This document shows, piece by piece, positions 18,255 to 27,700 of a stretch of DNA of 64,000 bases (the stretch's first letter is position 1; each line of letters starts with the position of its first letter). A model generated the notes under the pieces. It did not search any database. It saw nothing but the letters and a program-made list of their open reading frames with translations, and was not told the origin of the DNA. This DNA is from JABDBE01 sp963832245. GTDB taxonomy: Bacteria > Acidobacteriota > Terriglobia > Terriglobales > Acidobacteriaceae. The position numbers were made by a program, and so were the translations under genes. Location of the stretch: NCBI GenBank assembly GCA_963832245.1, contig CAWHTG010000002.1, forward strand, positions 310,001 to 374,000. The letters run 5' to 3'.

Positions 18255-18441
18255 CTACCCCCGCCTCCATTGCGACTGCATCCCCAGGACCAAACCATTG
18301 GTTCGATAAGTCTTGGCTGAGGTGCAGCAGTCTTCTTGCGTGATCCAACATTTGCTGCACCTTGGCCAGCTCTACAGAATACGTGAACCTCGCGTGAACT
18401 AAGGACCCAGTGGGGGTTTCAAGTGGGGTGCTGCCGGCCAT
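18226..18441 (-). CDS. Possible 71-residue protein overlapping its neighbours
   Basis: An ORF begins MAGSTPLETPTGSLVHARFT and contains a helical stretch (AKVQQMLDHARRLLHLSQDL). It overlaps the immunity candidate by 43 bases upstream and the zinc-ribbon gene by 29 bases downstream. It could be a real operon member or the degraded front of the zinc-ribbon gene. Little else can be said. Confidence 0.3.
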   Translation of the reverse strand: MAGSTPLETPTGSLVHARFTYSVELAKVQQMLDHARRLLHLSQDLSNQWFGPGDAVAMEAGVDAARTIPEP

Positions 18442-19046
18442 CGGTCTGGGTCATATTTTGCGTTCTTAATCAAGGCACCGACGATATTCCCTTGAGGATC
18501 AACTTTCCACGCACCGATAACCGCTTCAGGCGGAACGGTGTCGGAAGGGGCGAAGCATCCAGCTATCCGGTAAACCCAGCCGTTCGGATTCCGCTTCGCC
18601 TCCTCGACTTCCCCAGGAAGCGGCTTGGCAGCCTCAGCTTGCGCCCCTCGTGACGCAATCCATTTCCGGTGAAAGTCCCGCTGCTCCTCAACAGTGCCTA
18701 CCCATTCCGGTTTCGCGTAATCAAAAATATCGACCATATCACTCCTGCCCGCCGGCATCCCAAGCTGGGTCACATACGCCTTTCGCCCTCCGGCCATACT
18801 GCGGGACATCCCCGACGGGAACACGTCAGGACGAGCACCGGCGCAGAGAAGCAAGCATCCTAATCCTTCAAGTTTCCTCCGCAGAGCGACCATCGCATCA
18901 AACAAGTCGTTCCCATCGAACTCACGCTGTTCTAGGTAAATCCCGAAAAAGGTCAACCTCCACGGCGGGGCATGGGACACCCTGACCGTACAATCCCTGA
19001 TCGTTTTGTCTGCAAGCTGAACCTTGACGCTCATCGTTCCGTTCAT
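18399..19046 (-). CDS. Candidate immunity protein for the RHS-ADP-ribosyltransferase toxin
   Basis: The gene starts four bases before the toxin stop (ATGA overlap), the position expected of an immunity gene in an RHS toxin locus. The 215-residue product has no signal peptide, so it would stay in the cytoplasm. It shows an N-terminal beta-rich part (KVQLADKTIRDCTVRVSH) and a loop-rich C-terminal part containing WVYRIAGCFAPSD. I recognise no family. An alternative start at the second Met (MSVKVQL, four codons in) is possible. The function is inferred from position and size only. Confidence 0.6.
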   Translation of the reverse strand: MNGTMSVKVQLADKTIRDCTVRVSHAPPWRLTFFGIYLEQREFDGNDLFDAMVALRRKLEGLGCLLLCAGARPDVFPSGMSRSMAGGRKAYVTQLGMPAGRSDMVDIFDYAKPEWVGTVEEQRDFHRKWIASRGAQAEAAKPLPGEVEEAKRNPNGWVYRIAGCFAPSDTVPPEAVIGAWKVDPQGNIVGALIKNAKYDPDRWPAAPHLKPPLGP

Positions 19047-20365
19047 GGCTGGTAGTTGGGGTTAAGGATCGAGACGCCCCAATCTGGCGAGGTCACTCCT
19101 CGTATGTCACTAGGGGCGATCCCGCCGGGTATCGCGATCTCTTGTTCTTCTGGAAATGGGCTCAGTGGCCCTAATGCGCTGTTTACGTCGATGCCGTTCA
19201 CCGGCCTGACGACGTACACGTTGTCGCCAAACCCCGACGCTACGTCAAAGGACTTCGAGGTTGCAACGAATGCGCTGGGAGGATTCGAACTGTCCAAGGC
19301 GTGCGAAAGAAGGTCGGTGCTTGTTCCATTCGGAGAAAACCCTTCGTTAAAGATGACGTCCGGGGATCGAGCGTCGCCACGGAAAGTGAAGCCGGAGGAT
19401 GCTTCGTTCTCTGCGGCAGAAGTCGCACCGGCCACCACTGTGGCAGCGGCTGACAGGCCACTTGCCCACGCTGTCGCCAGTGAACCGATGGAGATCACAT
19501 CACTAGCCGAGACTCTACCCATGAATCCACCAAGGGGCGCATTCATGCCTTTGTTATAGGCACTCATTAACCTTGTTGAAGCGTAGACAAACGCAGCAAT
19601 GTTGGAGTACCTGCCTGTAACTGTTACTTTTATTGTGTAGCCAGTATCCAGCGGATCAGTGGAGACCCCAGGACCAAACAAACGCTTCAGCCATCCCGGC
19701 ACCCAAAGCCCAGAAGGGTCGGTCAAGCTGAGGGGATTGTTCATCACGTAGGCATAGCGATTCCAGGTCTGCGGGTCGGTTGGGTCGGTCGCTGCCAACC
19801 CCGCTGGGTCCGTCGTCGTCCAGTGCGCTTGCGCAGGGTTGTAGCGCCTAGTTTCTGAAAGGTATGAGGAATCGTCGCCATTCCACCATAATGGACCGGC
19901 GTAGTAATCGTCGTCACTGTTTACCGTGCAGCTTCTCGCGTCGCCAAATGGGAGTGTTTGGCAGGTCGCCTGCACGCTGCCGTCAAGTTTTGTGTATGCT
20001 CGGGCACTTCCCAGCCAGTCGGTGTGCATATCGGTGTGCATAAACAATGTGGAACCACTGCTCGTCGGAATGTCTCCCCAATGCCTTCCAGCGATGGATA
20101 TATTCGCAGGACCGATGCTTCCTGAAATAATACGGGTGAGAACGTTACCCTGCAAATCAAACGTGTACTCACGAACACCGGCTGTGATCTGTCGGTAGAC
20201 CCTGCGGCCAAAAGCGTCATATGCATACGATGTACCTCCACTCACGGTGATCGGTCGATTCTCCGCATCATAAGTGTATGTGTGGGTGCCATCATTGATT
20301 ACGTTACCCAGTGCGTCGTAGGTGTTGCTCGACACCTGATTATTTCCATTGAAATTCAAGAGCAT
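19043..20365 (-). CDS. Truncated RHS protein with C-terminal ADP-ribosyltransferase toxin domain
   Basis: Residues 1-220 are RHS/YD repeats ending in the core signature (HTDWLGSARAYTKLDG, RYNPAQAHWTTTDPAG, NRYAYVMNNPLSLTDPSG), which normally marks the junction to a variable toxin tip. After a small-residue linker (about 275-320), residues 326-440 match the cholera/pertussis/pierisin-type ART pattern: an Arg in GFTFRGDARSPD, the STS-like SAFVATSKS at 364-372 and an E-x-E in PEEQEIAIPGG (E407/E409). RHS sequence continues upstream of the ATG to about 20445 (KHYDRYGNRWHQNV), then is cut off next to the SagB gene. The N-terminal shell and secretion signal are therefore missing: an orphan RHS tip with its immunity gene. 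Confidence 0.85.
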   Translation of the reverse strand: MLLNFNGNNQVSSNTYDALGNVINDGTHTYTYDAENRPITVSGGTSYAYDAFGRRVYRQITAGVREYTFDLQGNVLTRIISGSIGPANISIAGRHWGDIPTSSGSTLFMHTDMHTDWLGSARAYTKLDGSVQATCQTLPFGDARSCTVNSDDDYYAGPLWWNGDDSSYLSETRRYNPAQAHWTTTDPAGLAATDPTDPQTWNRYAYVMNNPLSLTDPSGLWVPGWLKRLFGPGVSTDPLDTGYTIKVTVTGRYSNIAAFVYASTRLMSAYNKGMNAPLGGFMGRVSASDVISIGSLATAWASGLSAAATVVAGATSAAENEASSGFTFRGDARSPDVIFNEGFSPNGTSTDLLSHALDSSNPPSAFVATSKSFDVASGFGDNVYVVRPVNGIDVNSALGPLSPFPEEQEIAIPGGIAPSDIRGVTSPDWGVSILNPNYQP

Positions 20366-20453
20366 GGTGATGCCGGTTCCGGAAGTGACGTTTTGGTGCC
20401 ATCGATTACCGTAACGATCGTAGTGTTTGCCGACAATCCGGGAGTTGGCCCTA

Positions 20454-21995
20454 CTATGGTTTGCGTTTCAGCGGCCTGCCAATCGCAAGCAGGAAGATGG
20501 CACTCTTGTCTCTTGCGTGCGGTGAAAAGAACCTAATCACATCATCGTCGAAGAAGGTCAGCCCGGTCGCGCCCAGGCGCTGGGCATACGCAGCCAGGTA
20601 GATCCTGCCACCAATGGCACCCGCCTCGAGTTGGACGGCCCGGTAGCCGCGGTTCCCGTATTGCTCCAGAATACGTTTTAAATCGGCGAGAAAGAAGATG
20701 TCCACGCAGGCGTCCGCCGGCAGTTCCTGCTCCAGCCCAAGGTGATGGGCCTCGGCGCGGAATTTCCCCTCCTTCAAAAGCTCCAGTGTGTTCTGCCCAG
20801 GCCGGAAGGAGTAAGCGCCCGGCTTGAGCCCCTGCACCGAATGCACGATCAGGTAAAGATCGTTGAGTTGCTCGCCGGGGGGCTTAAGGAAGTCAGCCGG
20901 AAGACCTCGCGTGGCGTAGTCGAGAATAGTAGAAAGTTGTGCCAGCGTAATGGATGCCGCCTTATCGAACGTTCGGGTAGAGCCGCGGCGCAGGATTACC
21001 TGCTCAATCGTGTCTTTCGGTTGTTCTTCTTCCGGCAGTCGCGGGAGGCGAACTGCCTCGCCCGCCAGAGGGGAACATGGAAGGACTGGTGGCTTCCCGC
21101 GCCACTGAGCTACTTCCTCTACGGAGGCAAGAGAAGACGCGTCGTGCATCTCAAGCATGGCGGGATATTCGATCTCGCGCTGCGAAAGCGGAATCGTCTC
21201 CAAGCCGAGCGCCGGAGCCTCTTTCGGTTCCGGCAGCGAACGCTCGGATGTGCGGCCGATCGGTACCAAGCACAAGGAAACCTCACGCCGCGTATCGAGA
21301 TCAAGCAAGCGGTTCACTTCGGTGTCCACGAACCCGAGCACGATCTCGGCCGGCAGCCCCGAAGCCCCCGCAACGGCCAGCATATTTGCCAGCAGGGTGC
21401 CGTTGTCCCAACCAAAATGGCGATAGGTGCGCGCCTGGTACTTCCAGGCGTTCCGCCAGTACGTGCCGGTGCAAATGATACCCGCGGGCGCGTGAGCCAC
21501 CGCGGGTTCCATCGCCGTCGCCTGAGCCAGGTTTCCGCGAAAATCATCTTTTCGCAGAAGCCGTAGGGATACATCCGCCGGATTGAAGTGATACACGCCG
21601 GCATCCAGGCCCGGGATATCGCCTGTCACGACGTACAATTCGATCTCGTACAGACCTCCGGTGCAAGCGGCGGCGCGAAAGTAGATTTCTCCACCTGGAT
21701 ATGCACGCTGTTTGGTAATCCCTGCCGAGAGATAGAGGAGGCGCGCTAGATCCTGAAGGCCAGGAACCGAATCAGCCCGCGACGAAGGCACGGACTCTGA
21801 AATCGCGGAGAGCGCTGCCACCCCTGTTTGCGGCACGTCCCGCGGCAGTGGAAGAGGTTCTATCTTTGGGTAGATTTTGAAAGACTGCGGCCGATTCGCC
21901 CAGTCCAAGAGGTGAGGATGGTTGCGAATACTCCAATAGGAGTGTTTCGTGTCATCGTGATACTTCCAAGCCGCCTGGATTTCACGGTTGTTCAT
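20454..21995 (-). CDS. SagB/ThcOx-family dehydrogenase with two nitroreductase-like domains
   Basis: This is an FMN-dependent oxidoreductase of the family that oxidises thiazolines/oxazolines in peptide natural products (known for SagB/McbC). Residues about 80-265 form a first nitroreductase-like half (LARLLYLSAGITKQRAYPGG, AWKYQARTYRHFGWDNGTLL); residues about 330-510 form a second, with the FMN-site pattern RRGSTRTF and GYRAVQLEAGAIGGRIYLAA. The 513-residue length fits the tandem stand-alone subfamily. No cyclodehydratase (YcaO) or precursor gene is adjacent, so the substrate is unknown. Its 3' end abuts the point where the RHS gene is truncated. Confidence 0.85.
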   Translation of the reverse strand: MNNREIQAAWKYHDDTKHSYWSIRNHPHLLDWANRPQSFKIYPKIEPLPLPRDVPQTGVAALSAISESVPSSRADSVPGLQDLARLLYLSAGITKQRAYPGGEIYFRAAACTGGLYEIELYVVTGDIPGLDAGVYHFNPADVSLRLLRKDDFRGNLAQATAMEPAVAHAPAGIICTGTYWRNAWKYQARTYRHFGWDNGTLLANMLAVAGASGLPAEIVLGFVDTEVNRLLDLDTRREVSLCLVPIGRTSERSLPEPKEAPALGLETIPLSQREIEYPAMLEMHDASSLASVEEVAQWRGKPPVLPCSPLAGEAVRLPRLPEEEQPKDTIEQVILRRGSTRTFDKAASITLAQLSTILDYATRGLPADFLKPPGEQLNDLYLIVHSVQGLKPGAYSFRPGQNTLELLKEGKFRAEAHHLGLEQELPADACVDIFFLADLKRILEQYGNRGYRAVQLEAGAIGGRIYLAAYAQRLGATGLTFFDDDVIRFFSPHARDKSAIFLLAIGRPLKRKP

Positions 21996-22279
21996 CGGCT
22001 GCTACGTCAGACTAGCACCCGTCGGGACCACGGGCGAGAGAACTGAGGACGTTTATCGCTACCGATGGCACCTGAGGTCTTCCTGCACATGCACCAGCCA
22101 TCCAACTCTTGTCTGATGTTTGGGTGCGCCGACGCTAACCCAAGTTATCGACGAGGTACAAGATACCGCCAGTATCGTGCATCGAAAGACATCGGTCTAA
22201 TGGCGGATTACCAATTAGCTTGAACCGGCCTCTGCGTTGTGCTAGTGTTGCGCTCCAAGCCGAGCCTAGGGTGCGATGT

Positions 22280-23296
22280 ATGGCCTTGTCGTTTTCCACG
22301 AAGCTGGTCCCCGCAGCGGACCGCATAGACGCTTGGGAATGGAATGCCCGTCAATTTTGTGGTGGCTGCCGTTTCCGTATTCCTAACCGGCATACGTTCC
22401 ATGGTTCCATCCAAACCTGGAGCGTGGGAGGCTTCGAGCTGTGCCTGTTTTGCTCTAGTTCGCTTTCGTTCGCGAAGTTCCCTATCGAATCCCGGCACCC
22501 CGCAAACATGTTTTGTACGGTCATCACTCAGCTCGAAGGCATAAGGAGTTATACGCAGAATGGCGCCGGGGTTATCCTGAATCCAGGGGACACTACGCTC
22601 ATCGATTCAGCGTTTCCCTGGGCTTCCGACGGTCCTGGTAGTGGTGTCCGGCTTTACCTGCGGATTCCGCATTGGGTCATGGAAGACCGGCTCCAAACCA
22701 CCGCCATCCCCAGCGCGCGGCGGATTTCTGGGATCTCAGCCCTTGGGGCGACACTATTTCATCTCGCGAACTCGCTCTACCGGGGAGCCGACGAGGTAAC
22801 TCAGCAAGAAGGCTCTGCGATCGTAGAAGCATACTTTGATATTTTGTCGGCTTGCGTGGGTCGCCGTGAGATGGATCGCGACGCCGACAACCGTACCAAC
22901 AGTGAATTTTGTTTACGGATTGAAAATTTCATCGCGGAACACCTGGCGGAGCCCACCCTCAGGCCAGCGTCGATCGCTGCCGCTGCCGGCATTTCTGTAC
23001 GTCATTTGCATCGTCTCTTCGCACGCCAGGGACGTACCGTGGGAGACTGGATTCGCGAGCGACGGCTGGAACGATGCCGCATTGATCTGACCAACCCCGT
23101 GTTGCGCGATCATACTATTACGGACATAGCTTTCCATTGGGGATTCTGCGAATCGGCGCACTTCAGCCGTTCGTTTAAGGAGTTGTTTGGGATCTGTCCG
23201 CGGGTCTTCCGGTCGCAAGCGTGGATTGGCTTGGGGAATGAACGACGGCTCCAGGGCACTCTATCTGCAAACGTTCGGGACTCACAACCGAACTAG
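22280..23296 (+). CDS. AraC-family transcriptional regulator
   Basis: The N-terminal 200 residues match the cupin-like AraC_binding_2 sensor seen in regulators such as FeaR/NahR relatives (FGGC-type FCGGCRFRIPNRHTFHG). The C-terminal 100 residues hold two helix-turn-helix motifs: IAAAAGISVRHLHRLFARQG and ITDIAFHWGFCESAHFSRSF, followed by the family ending FKELFGICPRVFR. I chose ATG 22280 (MALSFSTKLVPAADR) over 22220 because the extra 20 residues look non-homologous. The gene is convergent with the permease, overlapping by four bases. The target is unknown. Confidence 0.88.
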   Translation: MALSFSTKLVPAADRIDAWEWNARQFCGGCRFRIPNRHTFHGSIQTWSVGGFELCLFCSSSLSFAKFPIESRHPANMFCTVITQLEGIRSYTQNGAGVILNPGDTTLIDSAFPWASDGPGSGVRLYLRIPHWVMEDRLQTTAIPSARRISGISALGATLFHLANSLYRGADEVTQQEGSAIVEAYFDILSACVGRREMDRDADNRTNSEFCLRIENFIAEHLAEPTLRPASIAAAAGISVRHLHRLFARQGRTVGDWIRERRLERCRIDLTNPVLRDHTITDIAFHWGFCESAHFSRSFKELFGICPRVFRSQAWIGLGNERRLQGTLSANVRDSQPN

Positions 23297-24660
23297 GGAA
23301 CTTCTGCCTCCTGAATCTCCACTTCTAGCGCTTCGGCGCCGCGGCTTGACGACGCTCGCATCAACCCACCGATTACACCCCAAATCGCTACCGCAATCCA
23401 TTCATAAAGGGTGAAGTGGCCAGGAATTCCTGGCACCACTTTCACCAGAATCATCAGGCCAGTTACGCACACGCCCCAAATCGCCGCCGCGCGTCCGGCG
23501 AAGGCTGGCTTCATGCAGAAGTACGAAGCACATGCCGCCATCCAGCCGACAGAACAGGCGACGGCTCCTACCTCGAGAATTGGCACCAGGCCTGCCTGTC
23601 CTACAAACACAGCCACTGCTGTAGCAGCGCCCACAACAATTACAGCGGTTGAGGGCGTCTGGTTCCGGGGATGAATATGTCCCATTCGGTGGTCAATCAG
23701 GTTGCGCCGCCCCATGGCGAACAACAGTCTCGAAGAAGCGATCATATTTCCATTGAAAGTCCTGAGCACAGCAACCAGCGCTGAAGCCATTATCAGGTCC
23801 ACAATCCAGTGCGCGTGCAAGGCCCGTTCGAAAGCGATTGCCACGGGAAACGGTCCGGCACTGTTCAGCGCTCCTGCTGGGGCGACGTAAGCTACCGTCA
23901 GGATCACGAAGCAGAAGAACGCGAGTCCGACGAAGATCGTCAAGATCACAGCAACAGAGAAATCGGATTCGCGAAAATTCGGGCTGGCCTCTTCCGCACA
24001 TTTTCCGACGGACTCAAAGCCGGAGAGAAGCCAGGGAACAATTTGCCAAACCAGAAGCACAGAAAGAAGAGGACTGTGGCTAAATAGAGGACGCAGATTG
24101 GATACGCTGCCATGCTTCGCGCCCGCAAAAGCAAAGATAATCACCAGGGTCAGGAAAGTAAAAGTGGTCCACCTCATGAACCTCGCGCTCGCCTGAATGC
24201 CTCGGTAGTTCAGCCAAACCAAGACAAGTGTGATGACCAGCCCGAGCACGATGTGCGGCAGATAAATTGGAAAACCTCCCAGACGGTACAGTTCGAAGGT
24301 ATTCATCCAGGGGAAGAGGTAGCCGCTGATCTTTCCAGCAGCCAGCGCCTCGAAGGGGCAGGTCAGCCAGTAGGTCAGGAACATCGCCCAACCGGTCACG
24401 AAACTGACGGCAGGCGGGAAGAAGCGCGCCGTGTACGCTACCTCGCTCGCGGCATCGGGAATCGCCCGGACCAACTGGCCATAGACGTAGCCGACGGGCA
24501 GTAACATCAAAGCCCCGGCGGTGAAACCCAGAACGCCTCCCAGCGGACCGCCGCGGCGCAAGATGTCGTCCATTACAACCAGCCAACCAGTGCCCACCAT
24601 AACGCCGAAGGCGAGTGCAAAGTAATCGAATAGACGGAGCTTGCGGGCGAGTTTGGTCAC
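23293..24660 (-). CDS. APC-family amino acid/polyamine permease
   Basis: This is an inner-membrane secondary transporter with about 12 helices. The N-terminal helix motif FGVMVGTGWLVVMDDILRRG is the broken TM1 that binds substrate in the APC fold. Other typical segments are IPDAASEVAYTARFF, GWAMFLTYWLTCPFEALAAG and NGNMIASSRLLFAMGR. I chose GTG 24660 because the reading frame above it (to ATG 24786) crosses a perfect palindrome and lacks homology; the longer start remains possible. It lies downstream of a TonB receptor on the same strand, so the two may form an outer plus inner membrane uptake route. Confidence 0.85.
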   Translation of the reverse strand: MTKLARKLRLFDYFALAFGVMVGTGWLVVMDDILRRGGPLGGVLGFTAGALMLLPVGYVYGQLVRAIPDAASEVAYTARFFPPAVSFVTGWAMFLTYWLTCPFEALAAGKISGYLFPWMNTFELYRLGGFPIYLPHIVLGLVITLVLVWLNYRGIQASARFMRWTTFTFLTLVIIFAFAGAKHGSVSNLRPLFSHSPLLSVLLVWQIVPWLLSGFESVGKCAEEASPNFRESDFSVAVILTIFVGLAFFCFVILTVAYVAPAGALNSAGPFPVAIAFERALHAHWIVDLIMASALVAVLRTFNGNMIASSRLLFAMGRRNLIDHRMGHIHPRNQTPSTAVIVVGAATAVAVFVGQAGLVPILEVGAVACSVGWMAACASYFCMKPAFAGRAAAIWGVCVTGLMILVKVVPGIPGHFTLYEWIAVAIWGVIGGLMRASSSRGAEALEVEIQEAEVP

Positions 24661-24760
24661 GGGTTCGTTGCCGCCGACGTATTGGGAGAAAAGATTACCA
24701 GATAATTCAGGAGCGACCTGACAGAATAAGATAATCGGCGTCGCGTGTTCCGGCCCGGTT

Positions 24761-24781
24761 GGACGGGCGAGACGCCCGTCC
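24761..24781. repeat. Perfect 9-bp palindrome between receptor and permease genes
   Basis: GGACGGGCG, loop AGA, CGCCCGTCC. There is no T-run on the minus strand after it, so it is not a classical terminator. It may be a REP-like element or an mRNA-stabilising hairpin in the receptor-permease transcript. Confidence 0.6.
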
Positions 24782-24786
24782 TCCAT

Positions 24787-27700
24787 TCAGAATTCGTACC
24801 TCAGGGCAAATTGCATCACCCGTGGCTGTGTAAGCAGGCCAGTGTAATTTCCAAAAGTGTTCGGCACCTGTTGCAACGAGGCGATGCAGGCGCATGCCTG
24901 CGTTCCCAGCCCCGACAATGCGTTGAAGCGGACCTGGTTGAAGACGTTGAATACCTCCCAGCGGAACTGCAGGCTTTGGTGCTCCCAGGGCATCTGCCAG
25001 CGTTTCGCCAGGGCCATGTCGACACCGACGTACCCGTCCCCGCGGACTACGTTGCGCGAGCCGCTCTGTCCGGGAAAAGGATGAGCGAAGTCGTTGAACG
25101 CGGTGCTCGGACTTGAAAACACACTGACTGATCCGTCCGGCTGCTTGAAGTGTCCAGTCGTCGGTCGAACCAACAGATTTGCAATGCCCTGCTCGTCCCA
25201 GTCGGTGGGCCAGAAATTACCGTTGTCCACGGTGAAGGGGAACCCGCTGGTCCAGCGCATCAAACCGGAAAGTTGCCAGCCACCGATGAAGCCATTGACG
25301 AGGCCGCTGGCATCACCTCCGATACGCTTGCCTCTGCCGAACGGCAGCTCGGCAATCCAGTCGGCATTGATCTGGTGAGTAGTATCGAAGTCGGATACCG
25401 CCCGGCGCCCAGCAGGATCAAAGGCATTCACCAATCGGCTACCCGGAGCTCCAACGTTGACGCTCGAACTGAAACCCAGACGGGTTGCGTTGGACGTGAG
25501 ATCGATCGACTTGGAATAGGTGTAGTTGAGGTCGAACTGGATCCCGCTGCCGAGTTGTTTCCTCAGACTGGCTTGCAGTGCGTTGTAGTTGGAGTTGCCG
25601 ATAGAGCTCCATCCGTACATGCTCGTGGCTTGCTCATTGAGCATATTTCCGGGGCAGCCCAACGGGCTTGGCGGAGGACACTTTGGGCTCTTGAAATAGT
25701 AGACGTTTCCGTTTCCCGAATTGTCTCCCAGGCCACCGTAAATATCGATATCCCCCAACCCTACGACTTCGTTTCCCACATAAGAGAGAAACGGATCATA
25801 GTAAAGATCGTAAACCGCCTGAACGAGATTGGGGAAGCTTAGCCCAGAGAAGCTCGTAAACATGGTGGCTCCCGGTTGAAGCGGAGGCAACATGTCATGC
25901 CAGAAAGCCGCGGTGGGGCCAACCATCTTGTCGGTGACCTGGCTCGCGGTGACACCCTGGCGAGCCAACTGCGAGAGTCGCGTGGCGGCTGCGAAATAAT
26001 CGATTCCTGATTTTGGATCCACGAGATCCAACGGCTGCCTCAAATCGCGCTGCGTGAGCAGATGGCGTCCCAGCCGTCCCACATACGAGACTTGCAACGA
26101 AAATCTTTGCGGCAACTCACGGGCAACCGAAAAATCGAATGCCCAGGCATACGGAGTTTTCAGCGACTGATCGACTCCCCAAGTAATGGCCTGTCCGAAG
26201 GGAGGCGGCGTCTGCGGGAAGGCGCCCGGAGGAGCGGGTTCGAAGAATACGTCCCCGAACTGGTTCACCGTGGGAATCTTGTTGATGTTGGTAATGCGGG
26301 GCACTCCAGCGGCATTGTCGTAAGGACTTCCCGGAACCCCACCTTGTCCAGGAAAAGGAAAATAAGCTGGGCTGCAACAGGGATTTTGCACGGTGGCGGC
26401 CAAACCGCCGGGCGCGTTTGCGTCGAAGGTGCTGAGCAGTTCCATGCCGGCGCGGTCATAGACTCGGCTGAAGCCGCCGCGAATTACGGTTTTGTCATTG
26501 TCGCCGGCCAGGGTCCGCAGCCACCCGCCTTCAGGGCGGGGCGAATACGCAAAAGAGAAACGCGGCGAAAGATCCGATTTTGAAAAGTTATAGAAGCCCG
26601 GTCCGTTGTTGGCAGGGCCGCCGAGGATGAAAGATACCAGCGGCGTCCCACTGTAGCCGGTGCCGTTGAGCATATTGCTGACGTTCTGGTTGAACTCGCT
26701 ACCAAGATTGGCGCTGCCGGCCGGGCAGCCGGTTACGGGATTGACCGCGGCCACGCAGGTTGGAGACGCCTGCAATCCATTGACCTCCCAAGGGGGTGGA
26801 AACAGCGACCAGCGCAGACCGTAGGTAACGGTAAGGTTCGGTTTCACCCGCCAGGCATCCTGTCCGTAGAACTCATACCAGTTAAGTCCGTAGTCGCGCT
26901 TGATCGGAGTGCCAGGCGCCAGAACGTCTCCACTTTTGTTGTAGTTGTAGTTTCCCACCACATCCGAAATCATTCCTAGCAAGCCGAGCACTGGATAGTC
27001 ATACTGCGAGCTCGATGACGGTTCCGGAAATCCACCATTCGCCGGATCGAGATAACCACCGGTATTGGCGAACCCGGTGGGCGACATCCAGTTGGTTGCG
27101 CCCTTGCCCAAGCTGTAAGAGTGTTCCAAGCTAAGCCGGGGATCGCGCGCGAATCCGACGTTTGTTCCAAACTGCAGCGTGTGTTTCCCCTTTGTCCAGG
27201 AGAAATCATCGAGCAGGTTATGGACCGGCGTCTGCGCGTTGTGAGTGTAAAAAATGCCTTGATCGAGACCGTAGAACTCGTTCCATTCCTGGTTGCTATT
27301 GCCAACAATACCGGTGCTTTGACGCGTGAATCCCCAATGGAAAGTATTTACTACGGTCGGCGTGAGTACGGCTGTGTAGCCCACAACGAAGCCCTTGCTG
27401 TGGTCGGTGAGAGTCTGCTCCGGAGGCGCACCCGGCAAGAACGGGGCTTGCGGGTTGAAAATGTTTTGCAGAGCGCCGCGCCAGAATACAGTGTGCTTGC
27501 CATCGGCAGTGAGATGGTAGTCAAGGCGGGCGATGAAGGCATTGTTATCCAGGCTCACTGGCGCACGGAAGCGGAATCCGGAGTAGTTCAAGCCGTCGCC
27601 GACTGAAGGATCGTTGGTCACAAACTGCCCCGTGCAGAAAGTCTTATCGAAATAGCCGGTGTGACTTGCGTTTTCTATCGCAGAGTTTATCCCCCGGCCC

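Noticed and set aside
20742..21566. A 274-codon plus-strand frame
   Set aside because: It is antisense to the SagB-type gene, with Arg-rich shadow composition.
24761..24781. The GC palindrome as an intrinsic terminator of the TonB receptor gene
   Set aside because: No T-run follows it on the minus strand; kept as a palindrome only.
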